In this document: positions 48,383 through 57,625 of the stretch, piece after piece
Position numbering within the stretch: the stretch's first letter is position 1
How the letters are laid out: each line of letters opens with the position of its first letter
NCBI GenBank assembly: GCA_022565595.1
Contig: JAIUML010000017.1
Span: 1-64,000, forward strand
DNA from: Saccharospirillum sp.
GTDB lineage: Bacteria > Pseudomonadota > Gammaproteobacteria > Pseudomonadales > Natronospirillaceae
DNA: 64,000 bases
Direction: 5' to 3'
Position numbers and translations under genes: made by a program
The notes under the pieces: generated by a model
What the model saw: only the letters and a program-made list of their open reading frames with translations
The model's database searches: none
Told to the model about the DNA's origin: nothing

Positions 48383-49966
48383 TCAGCTTCGTTTAAAACG
48401 CACGACAACTTCCTTCAAGTCGTTTGCGATTGTTGTCAATTCATCAACATTGGTGGAGGTCTCTTTGCCGGTATCGAGACAACTGTTCGCAAGATTGGCA
48501 ATGTTGATGACTTGTTTGTTGACGTCCTCTGCAACATGGCTTTGTTCTTCCACCGCGGTAGCCATCTGATCTGTCATTGTCGCGATGTCGTGCATGGCTC
48601 GGGTAATCTCTTTCAGGGCGTCTTCCAATTTTTCAACCTTTTCAAGGCCCTTTTGTGCTTCCTCGTCGCCGGTTCGTGCTGCTGAAACAGCCTCATTGGA
48701 TTTATGACTTAACTCGTTAATAATAGTGTGAATCTCCTTGGTGGAATCCTGAGTGCGCATTGCCAGGCTTCTGACTTCATCTGCCACTACGGCAAAGCCA
48801 CGACCTTGTTCACCGGCACGGGCGGCTTCGATGGCCGCGTTGAGCGCCAGCAAATTGGTTTGTTCGGCTATCTGATCGATGATCTTGGCTGCACTGATGA
48901 TACGGTTCGATTGCTCGGACAAGGCCGTGACGGCTGCACCTATACTTTTTACCGTTGCTCCCAGCTGGCTGATCGAGGTCATGGTGTTTTCGGCAATGCC
49001 TTCACCGTCGATCGCCAGGGTTCTGGATTCTTCTGCGCTTTGGGCCGTTCTGGTAACGTTGGCCGAGACGTCCTGGATGGCCGCTGTCATCTCGTTCATG
49101 GCCGTAGCAACGCTGTCGGTTTCCAGCTGCTGACTTTCCAGGTTTTCGCCGTTGACTCTGGCAAGATCGCCAACGGTATTGGCTTTGAGAACGAAATCGT
49201 TTGAAGCGTTTTCGATGCGAGTTAATACGGCATCGAGATGACTTTTTTCACTTTTCAAGGCAACACTGAGTTTGGCCAATCGCCCGATTTTGCTGTCATA
49301 GGTCATTTGTGCAATGGGGTGACTGAAGGCGTACGCCAGTTTATCCTCTATCACGCTATGGTATTGGCTGAGCTGTTTCAAGGCTAGAAAAGCCATCGCC
49401 GCAATTGGCACAAGCACCGCAACGGCTGCGAGGAAGGGCGATATCCAGATTCCTGCAACAAAGCCAACCAGAGCCAATAGCAGTAAGACGCCAAAAATTG
49501 GATCAAAGCGTCGCGTTGTATCTCGAATAACGGGTTGCTCGGCCTGTTTCTTGCCATTGAAAGCTGCGTATTTTACGTAGACCTTTTCAGCGCGCTTGAC
49601 GTCTTCTCGTGTTGGGCAGCTTCGCACAGATTCGTAACCTATAACCGTCCCTTTTTCTGTTACCGGCGTGACGTAGGCATCCACCCAATAGTAATCACCG
49701 TTCTTGCAACGGTTCTTGACCAGGCCCATCCAGGGCTTGCCGGTTTGAAGGTGATCCCACATTACCTTGAACGCCACCTGAGGCATATCGGGGTGGCGAA
49801 TCATGTTGTGCGGTTGGCCAATCAGTTCTTGTCGTTGATAACCGCTGACTCGGACAAACTCATCATTGCAATGCCGTATGATGCCTTTTAGGTCAGTGGA
49901 AGAAACCAGTTTTTCATTCTTAGAAAACAAAACTTCATTGTTGGTAACGGGTTCATTTTTGCGCAT
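48383..49966 (-). CDS. Aer-like methyl-accepting chemotaxis protein (PAS sensor)
   Basis: 527 residues, [11 protein letters not shown] start. PAS with [20 protein letters not shown] and [20 protein letters not shown] (Aer/FAD type), membrane hairpin about 158-203 ([20 protein letters not shown]), then signalling domain with [20 protein letters not shown] near 370. A convincing flagellar sigma28 promoter precedes it, so it is expected to be made with the late flagellar and chemotaxis regulon. Closest in layout to the receptors at 32583 and 38650. Confidence 0.93.
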   Translation of the reverse strand: MRKNEPVTNNEVLFSKNEKLVSSTDLKGIIRHCNDEFVRVSGYQRQELIGQPHNMIRHPDMPQVAFKVMWDHLQTGKPWMGLVKNRCKNGDYYWVDAYVTPVTEKGTVIGYESVRSCPTREDVKRAEKVYVKYAAFNGKKQAEQPVIRDTTRRFDPIFGVLLLLALVGFVAGIWISPFLAAVAVLVPIAAMAFLALKQLSQYHSVIEDKLAYAFSHPIAQMTYDSKIGRLAKLSVALKSEKSHLDAVLTRIENASNDFVLKANTVGDLARVNGENLESQQLETDSVATAMNEMTAAIQDVSANVTRTAQSAEESRTLAIDGEGIAENTMTSISQLGATVKSIGAAVTALSEQSNRIISAAKIIDQIAEQTNLLALNAAIEAARAGEQGRGFAVVADEVRSLAMRTQDSTKEIHTIINELSHKSNEAVSAARTGDEEAQKGLEKVEKLEDALKEITRAMHDIATMTDQMATAVEEQSHVAEDVNKQVINIANLANSCLDTGKETSTNVDELTTIANDLKEVVVRFKRS

Positions 49967-49999
49967 AAAGACCTCGCCAGCAATCTAGCTGTAAAAGAG

Positions 50000-50026
50000 T
50001 TTTCGGCACAATCACTGATACCTTTA
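50000..50026 (-). promoter_or_regulatory. Sigma28 (FliA) promoter of the Aer-like receptor
   Basis: Read on the minus strand: TAAAGGTA (50026-50019), 11 bases, GCCGAAAA (50007-50000). The FliA consensus is TAAAGTTT, 11 bases, GCCGATAA; six of eight and seven of eight match with the exact spacing. It starts inside the last codons of the upstream GGDEF-EAL gene and lies 34-60 bases before the receptor start. Confidence 0.75.
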
Positions 50027-53000
50027 CTGGTCTCCGAGAGGGTGTCGTCTGTTTTGGATCAATGCCTCGACCTCCCTGGCGGGCAGAGGCCTGCTGAACA
50101 GGTACCCCTGGAAAAAGTCGCAACCTTGTGCTTTTAAAAACTGCCATTGTTCGCTGGTTTCTACGCCTTCAGCGACAACTTCGAGCTCCATGGCTTTTGC
50201 CAATGACAGAATGGATTGGACGATCTTGACGTCTTCCTCACCATTGGGTACATCGTCGACGAAGCTCTTGTCGATCTTCAGCTCACTGATCGGCAATTGT
50301 TTTAGATAGGCCAGGGAGGAATACCCCGTGCCAAAATCATCTAATGAGAAGGTCAGTCCGAGTTCTTTCAAATTACCCATCATACGGATGCTGGTTTCGA
50401 TGGATTCAGCGACCGTACTCTCGGTGACCTCAAGAATGAGTGATCCAGGGTCAATGTCATGACGAGCCAGGGCCGATTTGACTTGCTCCAGAAAAGCATC
50501 AGACGCGAGCTGGTATTGACTTATGTTGATTGCCACTCGCCACTTCAGCTCGGGTGCCGTGGACTTCCAACGGACATAGTCTTCCATGGCCTTGTTCAGT
50601 ACAAAATCACCAAGCTGTATGATCATCTGATGAGATTCAGCGATGGCGATGAATTCTTCTGGATTGATCCAGCCTTGCTCAGGGTGATTCCATCTGGCCA
50701 GAGCCTCAAGCCCTATCGTCAGGGATTCGCTGTTTACAACAGGCTGGTAGTGCACAGAAAGTTGTTTTTCTGCTATCGCATGTCGCAAATCGGCTTCGAG
50801 CTTCAATCGATTCAGAATGCGTTTTTCCATGTTGTGATTGAAGAAACAGACCCTGCTCTTGCCTGCCTGTTTCGCTTCGTACATGGCAATGTCGGCTTGC
50901 TTCATGATTTCATCTTTCAAGGTATTCTCACCTTTAAAGATGGTAATGCCAACACTGGCGGATGTTTTCAGACTTTGCCCCTCGATCAAATACGGTTGGG
51001 AGATCTGTGCGAGCACTCGATCTGATACAACTTTGGCGCGCTCCATGGCTTGCAACTGATCGGTTCCCAAAGACGTCAACAAGATACAAAATTCATCGCC
51101 ACCAAGTCGAGCCGCTGTGTCGGCATGCCAGATACAGGATAAAATGCGTTGGCCCAGATCATTTAAAAGTACGTCACCCACTCTGTGGCCGAGCGAGTCG
51201 TTGATGTTCTTGAAGTCATCAAGATCAATGATCAACATCGCCGAGTAACTTTCTGAGCGACTGGTCAGGCTCATGACTTGCTGAATTCTGTCGTCCAGTA
51301 ATCGACGATTTGCCAAATTTGTCAACGGGTCGTAGTAGGCCAACCGTTCTATTGCTATCTGCTGATCTCTGGAATCGGAGATATCCCTGATTAAAGCAAC
51401 ATAAAGTGATTCACCTTTGTCCACTGTCTCTGACACCGATATCTCCAGAGGAAAGAAGGTTCCATCTTGCCGCCTGCCGGTCAAGTCTCGGGTTCGTCCC
51501 ATAATGCTGTGCTTGGGCTGGTTGACTCGATAGTCCTTCATATATGCATCGTGTTTATGAGCGTATTTTTTCGGCATCAGGACCTTGATGTTTTTGCCTA
51601 TAAGCCAGTTTGGCGCATATCCGAATATTTTTTCCACCGCAGAATTACACAAGGATATTGTGCCGTGGACATTGGTAGTGACCAGCCCATCGACCATCGT
51701 CTCCAGAATAGCGTCCTGTAATCTCAGGCTATCTTCTCTTGCAAACTCGCTGCGCTTTTGTGAGTCGATATCGTTCTGAATCGCTAAAAATCCGCCAGGA
51801 ATCCCTTGCTCGTTTTTCAATACGGAACAACTCAGCCTGATCCAGTAGGGCGTATTGTCACTGCGGTAGTTGATCAACTCGACGTCAAAGCCAGCTCGCT
51901 GCTTTAATTGGGAACTCATGAACTCAATGGTATTTGGATTGGTATCAGGCCCTTGCAAAAAAGACCCTGGTTTTTTCCCTACGACCTCATCGACAGTATA
52001 ACCTGTGATATTTTCGAACGCCGAGTTAACCCATTCTATGCGACCTTCGAGATCTGAGATGACGATGCCATTGGAGGTTTGCCGGCTGACTTCTGACAAT
52101 AATCGGCTTTGTTTATTGGCCCACTCGTAAGCTTCGCGTCGTCTGTTGGCATCCATGAACTGACCGATGGTGTTGAGCAATGGCTCCAGGAAAAGATAGT
52201 CCTCTTCCCGATAACCCTGTGGGCGATTGGCGAGAGCGAGAATGGCACATAGGGTTCCTTTGAACCGGATCGGAATTCCAATATAACAAGCCAGCCTTGG
52301 GTGGCCTGAGGGTAAACCTCCACGGCGAGGGTCCGTTTCCGGCGACCCGGAAATGAGATAATGTTCTTCGGCGAGCGTCGCACTGAGTAAATTGTTCGGA
52401 TTTCTGAACTCCAGCTGCCCGTTAGCGTTCTTCAATTGGTCATCAAAAAAGCTATGATGCTCAGCAGTATTGCTGATGGCTCGAGCAATAATGTAAGGCT
52501 GCTGGTTTTCATATTGCACTTCACCGATCATCCCGTACTCACTGCTGGTCAGGGCGAGCAAATCATCCAACAAGGATTGATAGGCACCATCAGAGCTGCC
52601 TTCATCAATGAACAGTGATTGCGCATGCAAAATGGTCTTGTATAGAATGCGATTTTTAGTCAGTTCGACCTCTGTCTGCACCTCCTGTGAGATGTCCCTG
52701 ATAAGAAGAACGACCTGGCTGTGGTCTACTGGTTTGATTCGGATCTCATAATAGGTGGGCCGCTCTGAGTCCAGTCGGTATTCAAAGGTTACTTGCTCCT
52801 GTGCATCCAGGGCCTGGTTTATGGCCGTGCTGACATTGTCAGCTAGGATTGTTGGCAGCACTTCTTGCAATGAGCGGTGAATCAGTTTTTCGGTTTTCAG
52901 CAAAGTCCCGGGGCGTTCGTTTGAGCCAATGAAGATTCCCTCTTTACTGACGATGAATACCATATCCGGCATTGCCAACAATGCTGTCTTGGCTTGTTCT

Positions 53001-53515
53001 TCTCGTAAAGCAACCTGTCTGATTTTGCTGCGAACGTCATCCTGGTGCAGTTGTTCTTCAACAATGCTGGCAAAGGCCGACAGTGTTTTTTGGTCTTCCG
53101 GAGGCAAAGAACGCGGTATTGGATCGATCAGGCACAGGGTACCCACATCGGAACCATCCATGGCGTGCAGTGGGACTCCGGCGTAAAAACGAATGTAGGG
53201 TGGGCCTGTCACCAAAGGATTGTTGGCAAAAGCAGGATTCTCGCGGGCATCTTCAACAATGTAGATCGCGTCCTGCTCAATCGCATGGGCACAAAAGGAG
53301 TGCGCCCTTGGCGTCTCACGAACGGCGAGGCCGGGGTGCGACTTGAACCATTGGCGATGTTCATCAACAAGCGAAACCAGGACGATCTCGCATTGGAACA
53401 ACTGCTTCACCAGGCGCGTAATACGATCGTATCGCTCCTCTGGTGGTGTATCCAGAATGTTCAGCCCAGCGAGGCTGGCCAGCCTCTCCTGTTCTTTGCC
53501 TTTACTGCTCGACAT
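50024..53515 (-). CDS. GAF-PAS-GAF-PAS-PAS-GGDEF-EAL cyclic-di-GMP protein
   Basis: 1163 residues, cytoplasmic. GAF about 25-165 (HSFCAHAIEQDAIYIVEDAR), PAS about 185-290, GAF about 310-460, PAS about 475-590, PAS about 610-720 of the NtrY/FixL-like type, GGDEF about 730-890 with intact RLGGDEF, and EAL about 905-1155 with LEALARW, EVTESTVAES, DDFGTGYSSLAYLKQ and VAEGVE. Both catalytic domains look complete; the inhibitory RxxD site is absent (WHAD). Two bases before the ATG lies a run of nine C (on the coding strand), unusual and possibly a switch. Net activity cannot be predicted. Confidence 0.93.
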   Translation of the reverse strand: MSSSKGKEQERLASLAGLNILDTPPEERYDRITRLVKQLFQCEIVLVSLVDEHRQWFKSHPGLAVRETPRAHSFCAHAIEQDAIYIVEDARENPAFANNPLVTGPPYIRFYAGVPLHAMDGSDVGTLCLIDPIPRSLPPEDQKTLSAFASIVEEQLHQDDVRSKIRQVALREEQAKTALLAMPDMVFIVSKEGIFIGSNERPGTLLKTEKLIHRSLQEVLPTILADNVSTAINQALDAQEQVTFEYRLDSERPTYYEIRIKPVDHSQVVLLIRDISQEVQTEVELTKNRILYKTILHAQSLFIDEGSSDGAYQSLLDDLLALTSSEYGMIGEVQYENQQPYIIARAISNTAEHHSFFDDQLKNANGQLEFRNPNNLLSATLAEEHYLISGSPETDPRRGGLPSGHPRLACYIGIPIRFKGTLCAILALANRPQGYREEDYLFLEPLLNTIGQFMDANRRREAYEWANKQSRLLSEVSRQTSNGIVISDLEGRIEWVNSAFENITGYTVDEVVGKKPGSFLQGPDTNPNTIEFMSSQLKQRAGFDVELINYRSDNTPYWIRLSCSVLKNEQGIPGGFLAIQNDIDSQKRSEFAREDSLRLQDAILETMVDGLVTTNVHGTISLCNSAVEKIFGYAPNWLIGKNIKVLMPKKYAHKHDAYMKDYRVNQPKHSIMGRTRDLTGRRQDGTFFPLEISVSETVDKGESLYVALIRDISDSRDQQIAIERLAYYDPLTNLANRRLLDDRIQQVMSLTSRSESYSAMLIIDLDDFKNINDSLGHRVGDVLLNDLGQRILSCIWHADTAARLGGDEFCILLTSLGTDQLQAMERAKVVSDRVLAQISQPYLIEGQSLKTSASVGITIFKGENTLKDEIMKQADIAMYEAKQAGKSRVCFFNHNMEKRILNRLKLEADLRHAIAEKQLSVHYQPVVNSESLTIGLEALARWNHPEQGWINPEEFIAIAESHQMIIQLGDFVLNKAMEDYVRWKSTAPELKWRVAINISQYQLASDAFLEQVKSALARHDIDPGSLILEVTESTVAESIETSIRMMGNLKELGLTFSLDDFGTGYSSLAYLKQLPISELKIDKSFVDDVPNGEEDVKIVQSILSLAKAMELEVVAEGVETSEQWQFLKAQGCDFFQGYLFSRPLPAREVEALIQNRRHPLGDQ

Positions 53516-53517
53516 CA

Positions 53518-53526
53518 GGGGGGGGG
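53518..53526 (-). repeat. Homopolymer tract (nine C on the coding strand) before the start codon
   Basis: Nine consecutive G on the plus strand, i.e. C on the sense strand, separate the AAGG ribosome binding site from the ATG of the gene ending at 50024 (AAGG-CA-C9-TG-ATG, spacing 13, longer than the usual 5-9). Slippage by one or two bases would change that spacing and so translation. No other nine-base homopolymer of G or C was noticed in the window. Confidence 0.6.
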
Positions 53527-53580
53527 TGCCTTAAAGCACTGTAAACCAGGTAGTTGTATAGCAGTGATTCATAAAAGTTG

Positions 53581-53658
53581 CAAATAAAGGGGTTATTTGT
53601 GCCTAATTATCAAATATCCATATATTGTAATTCGACAAACCTTCTAATTTTTGTCGAA
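53581..53658. promoter_or_regulatory. Two palindromes in the divergent promoter region
   Basis: CAAATAA (53581-53587) with TTATTTG (53593-53599) around five bases, and TTCGACAAA (53631-53639) with TTTGTCGAA (53650-53658) around ten bases, both perfect. They lie in the AT-rich gap between the GGDEF-EAL gene (minus) and the copper-protein operon (plus). They could be operators or leader hairpins. A TATACT -10-like sequence (near 53722) precedes the operon. Confidence 0.4.
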
Positions 53659-53769
53659 GTTTAAAGTTCACAGTGAAATTTGCCAGCAGATCCGCGACAA
53701 CACGCCCGCTAAAAGTCGGCTATACTCTTGCCTTTAGTTTGTCATCTATCCGGTCCTGAAGAGGTCATA

Positions 53770-54456
53770 ATGGTCGGTATGAAACGCCCCCTCCAGGGCC
53801 TAATGCTAGCAGTCGCCTGGAGCCTTGGCCTGCCTGTTTTGGCGGCCAATCTGCCCGAGTTTGTTTTGACCGACGATCAAGGGCAGCCATTGTCTGATGC
53901 GGTAGTCGTGATCAAACAGGCCGAAGGTGCGCCCCTTCCTGAGCCTGCAGATGCCGCTGTAGACCAGCTCAATCTGGCCTTTGTGCCAGAGGTGACGGTA
54001 GTTCAGGCTGGCGCCATGGTGCGTTTTCCCAATAGCGACGATACCCGCCATCACGTCTACTCCTTCTCGGATGCCAAAACCTTCGAAATACAGCTGTATC
54101 GCAGCGACGATGCCCCACCCATCGAGTTCGACAGAACCGGCCTGGTAGTGCTTGGCTGTAACATCCACGATGGCATGCGTGGCTTTATCTACGTGGTCGA
54201 CAGTCATCTTTACGGTGTAACCGACGAGCATGGTCGGGTCACCTTGCCACCATTGACGGCACATGAAGGGGCTCAGGTAATGTTCTGGCATCCGCAAATG
54301 GCGGATGCACTGGAACTGCCGCTGATGTCATTGCCGAATGCACAGGGTTCCGAGCTGATCATCCCACTGCCGTTCACCTTTGAGGCCCCCGGCCAGAACC
54401 CGGCCGGTACCGACTTGCGCAACCGCCTGCAGAGGTTCCGTAGCAGTGGCTCTTAG
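53770..54456 (+). CDS. Exported type-1 copper-like (methylamine-utilisation-type) protein
   Basis: 228 residues from ATG 53770, preceded by AAGAGG; an upstream in-frame start at 53728 adds 14 residues and is less likely. Signal peptide of about 25 residues (MKRPLQGLMLAVAWSLGLPV, cut near VLAA). The cupredoxin-like fold is suggested by HHVYSF near 94-99 and CNIHDGM at 130-136, giving a possible His95-Cys130-His133-Met136 copper site. Databases often label relatives methylamine utilisation protein; that pathway is absent here. First gene of a four-gene operon; its end overlaps the next gene. Predicted periplasmic electron-transfer or copper-sensing protein. Confidence 0.8.
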   Translation: MVGMKRPLQGLMLAVAWSLGLPVLAANLPEFVLTDDQGQPLSDAVVVIKQAEGAPLPEPADAAVDQLNLAFVPEVTVVQAGAMVRFPNSDDTRHHVYSFSDAKTFEIQLYRSDDAPPIEFDRTGLVVLGCNIHDGMRGFIYVVDSHLYGVTDEHGRVTLPPLTAHEGAQVMFWHPQMADALELPLMSLPNAQGSELIIPLPFTFEAPGQNPAGTDLRNRLQRFRSSGS

Positions 54457-56770
54457 GTTTCGCACCAGCCTGTTGCTGGTTTTCGTTTGTCTGCTGGGAT
54501 TGACCCTGTCAGCGACGCTGTACTCTGTGATCAACGCGACCGACGCCAATGCCCGTGCCAATGCCGAACGTGAACTGGAAGTGGCCGAGCGAGTGGTGGA
54601 AACGCTGCTGGAGGATAACCGACGTCAACTGACGGACCGTACCACCCTGCTGGCCGAGGACTTTGGCTTCAAACAGGCCATTGCCACCAATGAAGAAGAC
54701 ACCATTATCAGCGTGCTCGCCAACCACGGCGACCGTATAGGTGCAGACCTGATCGTGCTCGCCGACACCCAGGGTGACATTCAGATCAGTACACACTACC
54801 TGCCCGCCATTGAGTCGCTGCGGGCTGAACTGGCTGGCAGTAGCAGCCCATTCGGCATGCTCATGATCGCCGAGGGGGCTGCCTACCAACTGGTGATGGT
54901 GCCGGTACGAGCACCACTGTTGATCGCCTGGGTGGGCATGGGCTTTGAACTGGATCAGGCACTGCTCGATGGTTTCCGTGAGATCACCAAAGCCGATATG
55001 ACCTTGCTCTACCGGGAAACGGATTCAGGTCTGGCACAAATTCAGTCAACCCTGGCGACAGACTGGAGCAATTTGAATCGCGGAGCCACCATGCCGGCTG
55101 TACAACAGTCGTTGGAAGCACAGATAGTGGCCGACGGCTGGCTCAGCCGAGTGTCCTGGCCGCTGGATTCGGAGCAGCAACAACTGGCGCTGATGGTGTC
55201 TGTGTCACTGGATGAAGCATTGGCTGCTTACCAGCCGTTGCAGACTCGAATGTTGGTCATCGGGCTGATCGCCTTGTTGCTGGCGGCCCTGGCCACCGCC
55301 ATTATCGCCCGACGCATCACCCGCCCCATAGGTGAACTGGTGCGCGCGGCCAGGCGCATCGGTCGGGGCGATTACAGTGCGCCCCTGACGCTGCAACGCA
55401 AGGACGAGTTCGGCGTCCTGGCCGACACCCTGAGCACCATGCAAGGCGCCATCAAGGAACGTGAACAGCAGATTGTCTATCAGGCCAGGCACGACCTGCT
55501 GACCGGCCTGCCCAATCGCGAACAGATCAGCGACACCCTGACCCACTGCCTGGCGCAACAGGGCCTCAACGGTCAGTTGGTATTGATCGAGTTGAGCAAC
55601 TTCGAAGCCCTGTCCGATGTCTATGGTATGGCCGTACTGGACGAAGTTGTCGTCGAATTTGGTCACCGGCTTCAATGCCACTGCGGTCAGGGCGACCACC
55701 TCGGCCGAGTCGAGTCGAACGAGTTTCTGCTGTTGCTGCCATCCTCTGGCCTTCAGGCCCAGGATGACCTGATCAACAACCTGGTGGCCCTCTTTGACGA
55801 GCCCATTCAGGTGAACGACATCGCCATCAAGGCCGACGTGCGGCTGGGCCTGCTGCGCTGCCCGGCTCAGGCAGACAACGCCGACGATGCCCTACGCCGG
55901 GCGCACATCGCTCTCAGTGACGCCCGCAAAGAGGGTATACGCTGGCAGCTCTATAAAGACGGTCGCGATACCAGCCACTTGCGTACCTTGCAGGTGACCC
56001 ATCGCTTGCAGCAGGCCATCGCCCAGGGCGGTTTTCAGTTGCTGTATCAGCCGCAGTACAACATGGCGCGCGGCATCATTCACAGTTGCGAAGCACTGAT
56101 TCGCTGGCGTGACGACGAACTGGGCCCCATGTTCCCGGATGAGTTTATTCCCCTGGCGGAGCAATCCGGCGTCATTACCCGCATCACCGAATGGGTGATA
56201 AACGAAGCACTAACGCAGATGCAACGCTGGCAACAGGAAGGGTTGGACATGGGCGTCAGCATCAACCTCTCGGCGCACGACATCCTGGCGACGGACTTTA
56301 TCGAGGGCCTGATCGACCGAATCGAGCAGGAAGGCATCCGCAAGGATCGGTTGATACTGGAGATCACCGAAAGCGCCATGATGACTGACACCCAGAAAGC
56401 TTTGCAAAACCTGAAGCGTCTATATGACGCCGGCTTCTTCCTGGCCATGGACGACTTCGGTACCGGCTTTTCCTCCCTGGCGCAATTGAAACGCATGCCG
56501 ATTCATGAACTCAAGATCGACAAATCCTTCGTGCTGCAAATGGACACCGACCAGGACGACCAGCGCATTGTGCTGTCCACCATCGAAATGGCACACCACC
56601 TGGGCCTCAGCGTTATCGCAGAGGGCGTTGAAAACGAAGCCTCACTCAACCTGCTGAGAGATATGGGCTGCAATGCGGCCCAGGGCTACTATTTCAGCAA
56701 GCCGATGCCGCTGGACGAACTGAAAGCCTGGGTTCAGGCTTTTCATCAACAGGAGAACACCCATGCGTAG
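54446..56770 (+). CDS. Membrane sensor with HAMP, degenerate GGDEF and EAL domain
   Basis: 774 residues from GTG 54446, inside the end of the previous gene; AGAGG lies ten bases before. Membrane segment about 4-26, a periplasmic sensor of about 230 residues (double-Cache type by appearance), second membrane segment about 269-289, HAMP about 290-340 (RRITRPIGELVRAARRI), a GGDEF domain whose motif reads VESNEF instead of GGDEF, so it cannot be a normal cyclase, then EAL about 530-765 with CEALIRW, EITESAMM, DDFGTGFSSLAQL and IAEGVE. Predicted to be a phosphodiesterase switched by an envelope signal. Overlaps the next gene by eight bases. Confidence 0.9.
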   Translation: MALRFRTSLLLVFVCLLGLTLSATLYSVINATDANARANAERELEVAERVVETLLEDNRRQLTDRTTLLAEDFGFKQAIATNEEDTIISVLANHGDRIGADLIVLADTQGDIQISTHYLPAIESLRAELAGSSSPFGMLMIAEGAAYQLVMVPVRAPLLIAWVGMGFELDQALLDGFREITKADMTLLYRETDSGLAQIQSTLATDWSNLNRGATMPAVQQSLEAQIVADGWLSRVSWPLDSEQQQLALMVSVSLDEALAAYQPLQTRMLVIGLIALLLAALATAIIARRITRPIGELVRAARRIGRGDYSAPLTLQRKDEFGVLADTLSTMQGAIKEREQQIVYQARHDLLTGLPNREQISDTLTHCLAQQGLNGQLVLIELSNFEALSDVYGMAVLDEVVVEFGHRLQCHCGQGDHLGRVESNEFLLLLPSSGLQAQDDLINNLVALFDEPIQVNDIAIKADVRLGLLRCPAQADNADDALRRAHIALSDARKEGIRWQLYKDGRDTSHLRTLQVTHRLQQAIAQGGFQLLYQPQYNMARGIIHSCEALIRWRDDELGPMFPDEFIPLAEQSGVITRITEWVINEALTQMQRWQQEGLDMGVSINLSAHDILATDFIEGLIDRIEQEGIRKDRLILEITESAMMTDTQKALQNLKRLYDAGFFLAMDDFGTGFSSLAQLKRMPIHELKIDKSFVLQMDTDQDDQRIVLSTIEMAHHLGLSVIAEGVENEASLNLLRDMGCNAAQGYYFSKPMPLDELKAWVQAFHQQENTHA

Positions 56771-57614
56771 TCTGATCTTCGTGATCTGTGCACTGATGGC
56801 CAGCCACAGTGTTGCGGCCAGTCGCATCCTGGCCACCTCCGGCCTCACCCAGATCGAGGGTGCGGCAGGCGGCGGTCTGGTACCCTGGGCCGTCATCGGC
56901 GGTTATGGCAGTACGAGCGAGTGGGCCGCTGCGGCTTCGCTCAGCCGGACCGTCGTCAGCGATTTTCGATTGGGTACTGCCGCCGTCACCGGTGGCTTCG
57001 ATAACCGCCTCGAACTCAGTTTTGCGCAGCAAACCCTGCAAGTAGAAAGCCTCGCCGAAGCCCTGGGCACAACGCCAGTGGATTCCGTTATCGAGCAACA
57101 CGTCTTTGGCGTAAAAGCCCGGTTATATGGCGACCTGATCTACGGCCACTGGCCGCAAATGAGCGTTGGTATACAACACAAGATCAACCTCAACGATGGC
57201 GTAGGCACCTTCCTCGGAGCAGACCGGGGCTACGGTACCGATTACTACTTCAGCGCCAGCAAACTCTATCTCCACGCCCTGTTCGAACGTAACCTGTTAC
57301 TTAACGGGACGCTGCGCTACACCGACGCCAACCAGACCGGCCTGCTCGGTTTTGGCGACGAGAGCGGCACGGACTATCAATTCATGGTAGAGGCCAGCGC
57401 AGGCCTCCTGCTGACGCCCGAATGGGCTGTCGGCGCTGAATACCGACAAAAACCGGACCGCCTCGGAACCCAGGAGGACGACTGGATTGATGTCTTCGTC
57501 GCCTGGTTTCCGAACAAACGCCTCGCCGTCGCCGCAGCCTGGGTTGACCTCGGCAACATAGCGCTCTGGGATGACCAGCAAGGCTGGTACCTGTCTGTAC
57601 AGATTACGAATTGA
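56763..57614 (+). CDS. DUF3034 family exported protein
   Basis: 283 residues with an N-terminal signal peptide (MRSLIFVICALMASHSVAAS, cleaved near residue 19). The DUF3034 hallmark GLTQIEGAAGGGLVPWAVIG (about 28-47) follows. Alternating hydrophobic and aromatic stretches (TLRYTDANQTGLLGFG, EWAVGAEYRQKP, AVAAAWVDLGNI, WYLSVQITN) ending in an aromatic C-terminal strand suggest an outer-membrane beta-barrel. No function is assigned to the family. The ATG overlaps the end of the EAL gene and the globin gene starts 11 bases after its stop. Confidence 0.82.
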   Translation: MRSLIFVICALMASHSVAASRILATSGLTQIEGAAGGGLVPWAVIGGYGSTSEWAAAASLSRTVVSDFRLGTAAVTGGFDNRLELSFAQQTLQVESLAEALGTTPVDSVIEQHVFGVKARLYGDLIYGHWPQMSVGIQHKINLNDGVGTFLGADRGYGTDYYFSASKLYLHALFERNLLLNGTLRYTDANQTGLLGFGDESGTDYQFMVEASAGLLLTPEWAVGAEYRQKPDRLGTQEDDWIDVFVAWFPNKRLAVAAAWVDLGNIALWDDQQGWYLSVQITN

Positions 57615-57625
57615 GGGCCCCAACC

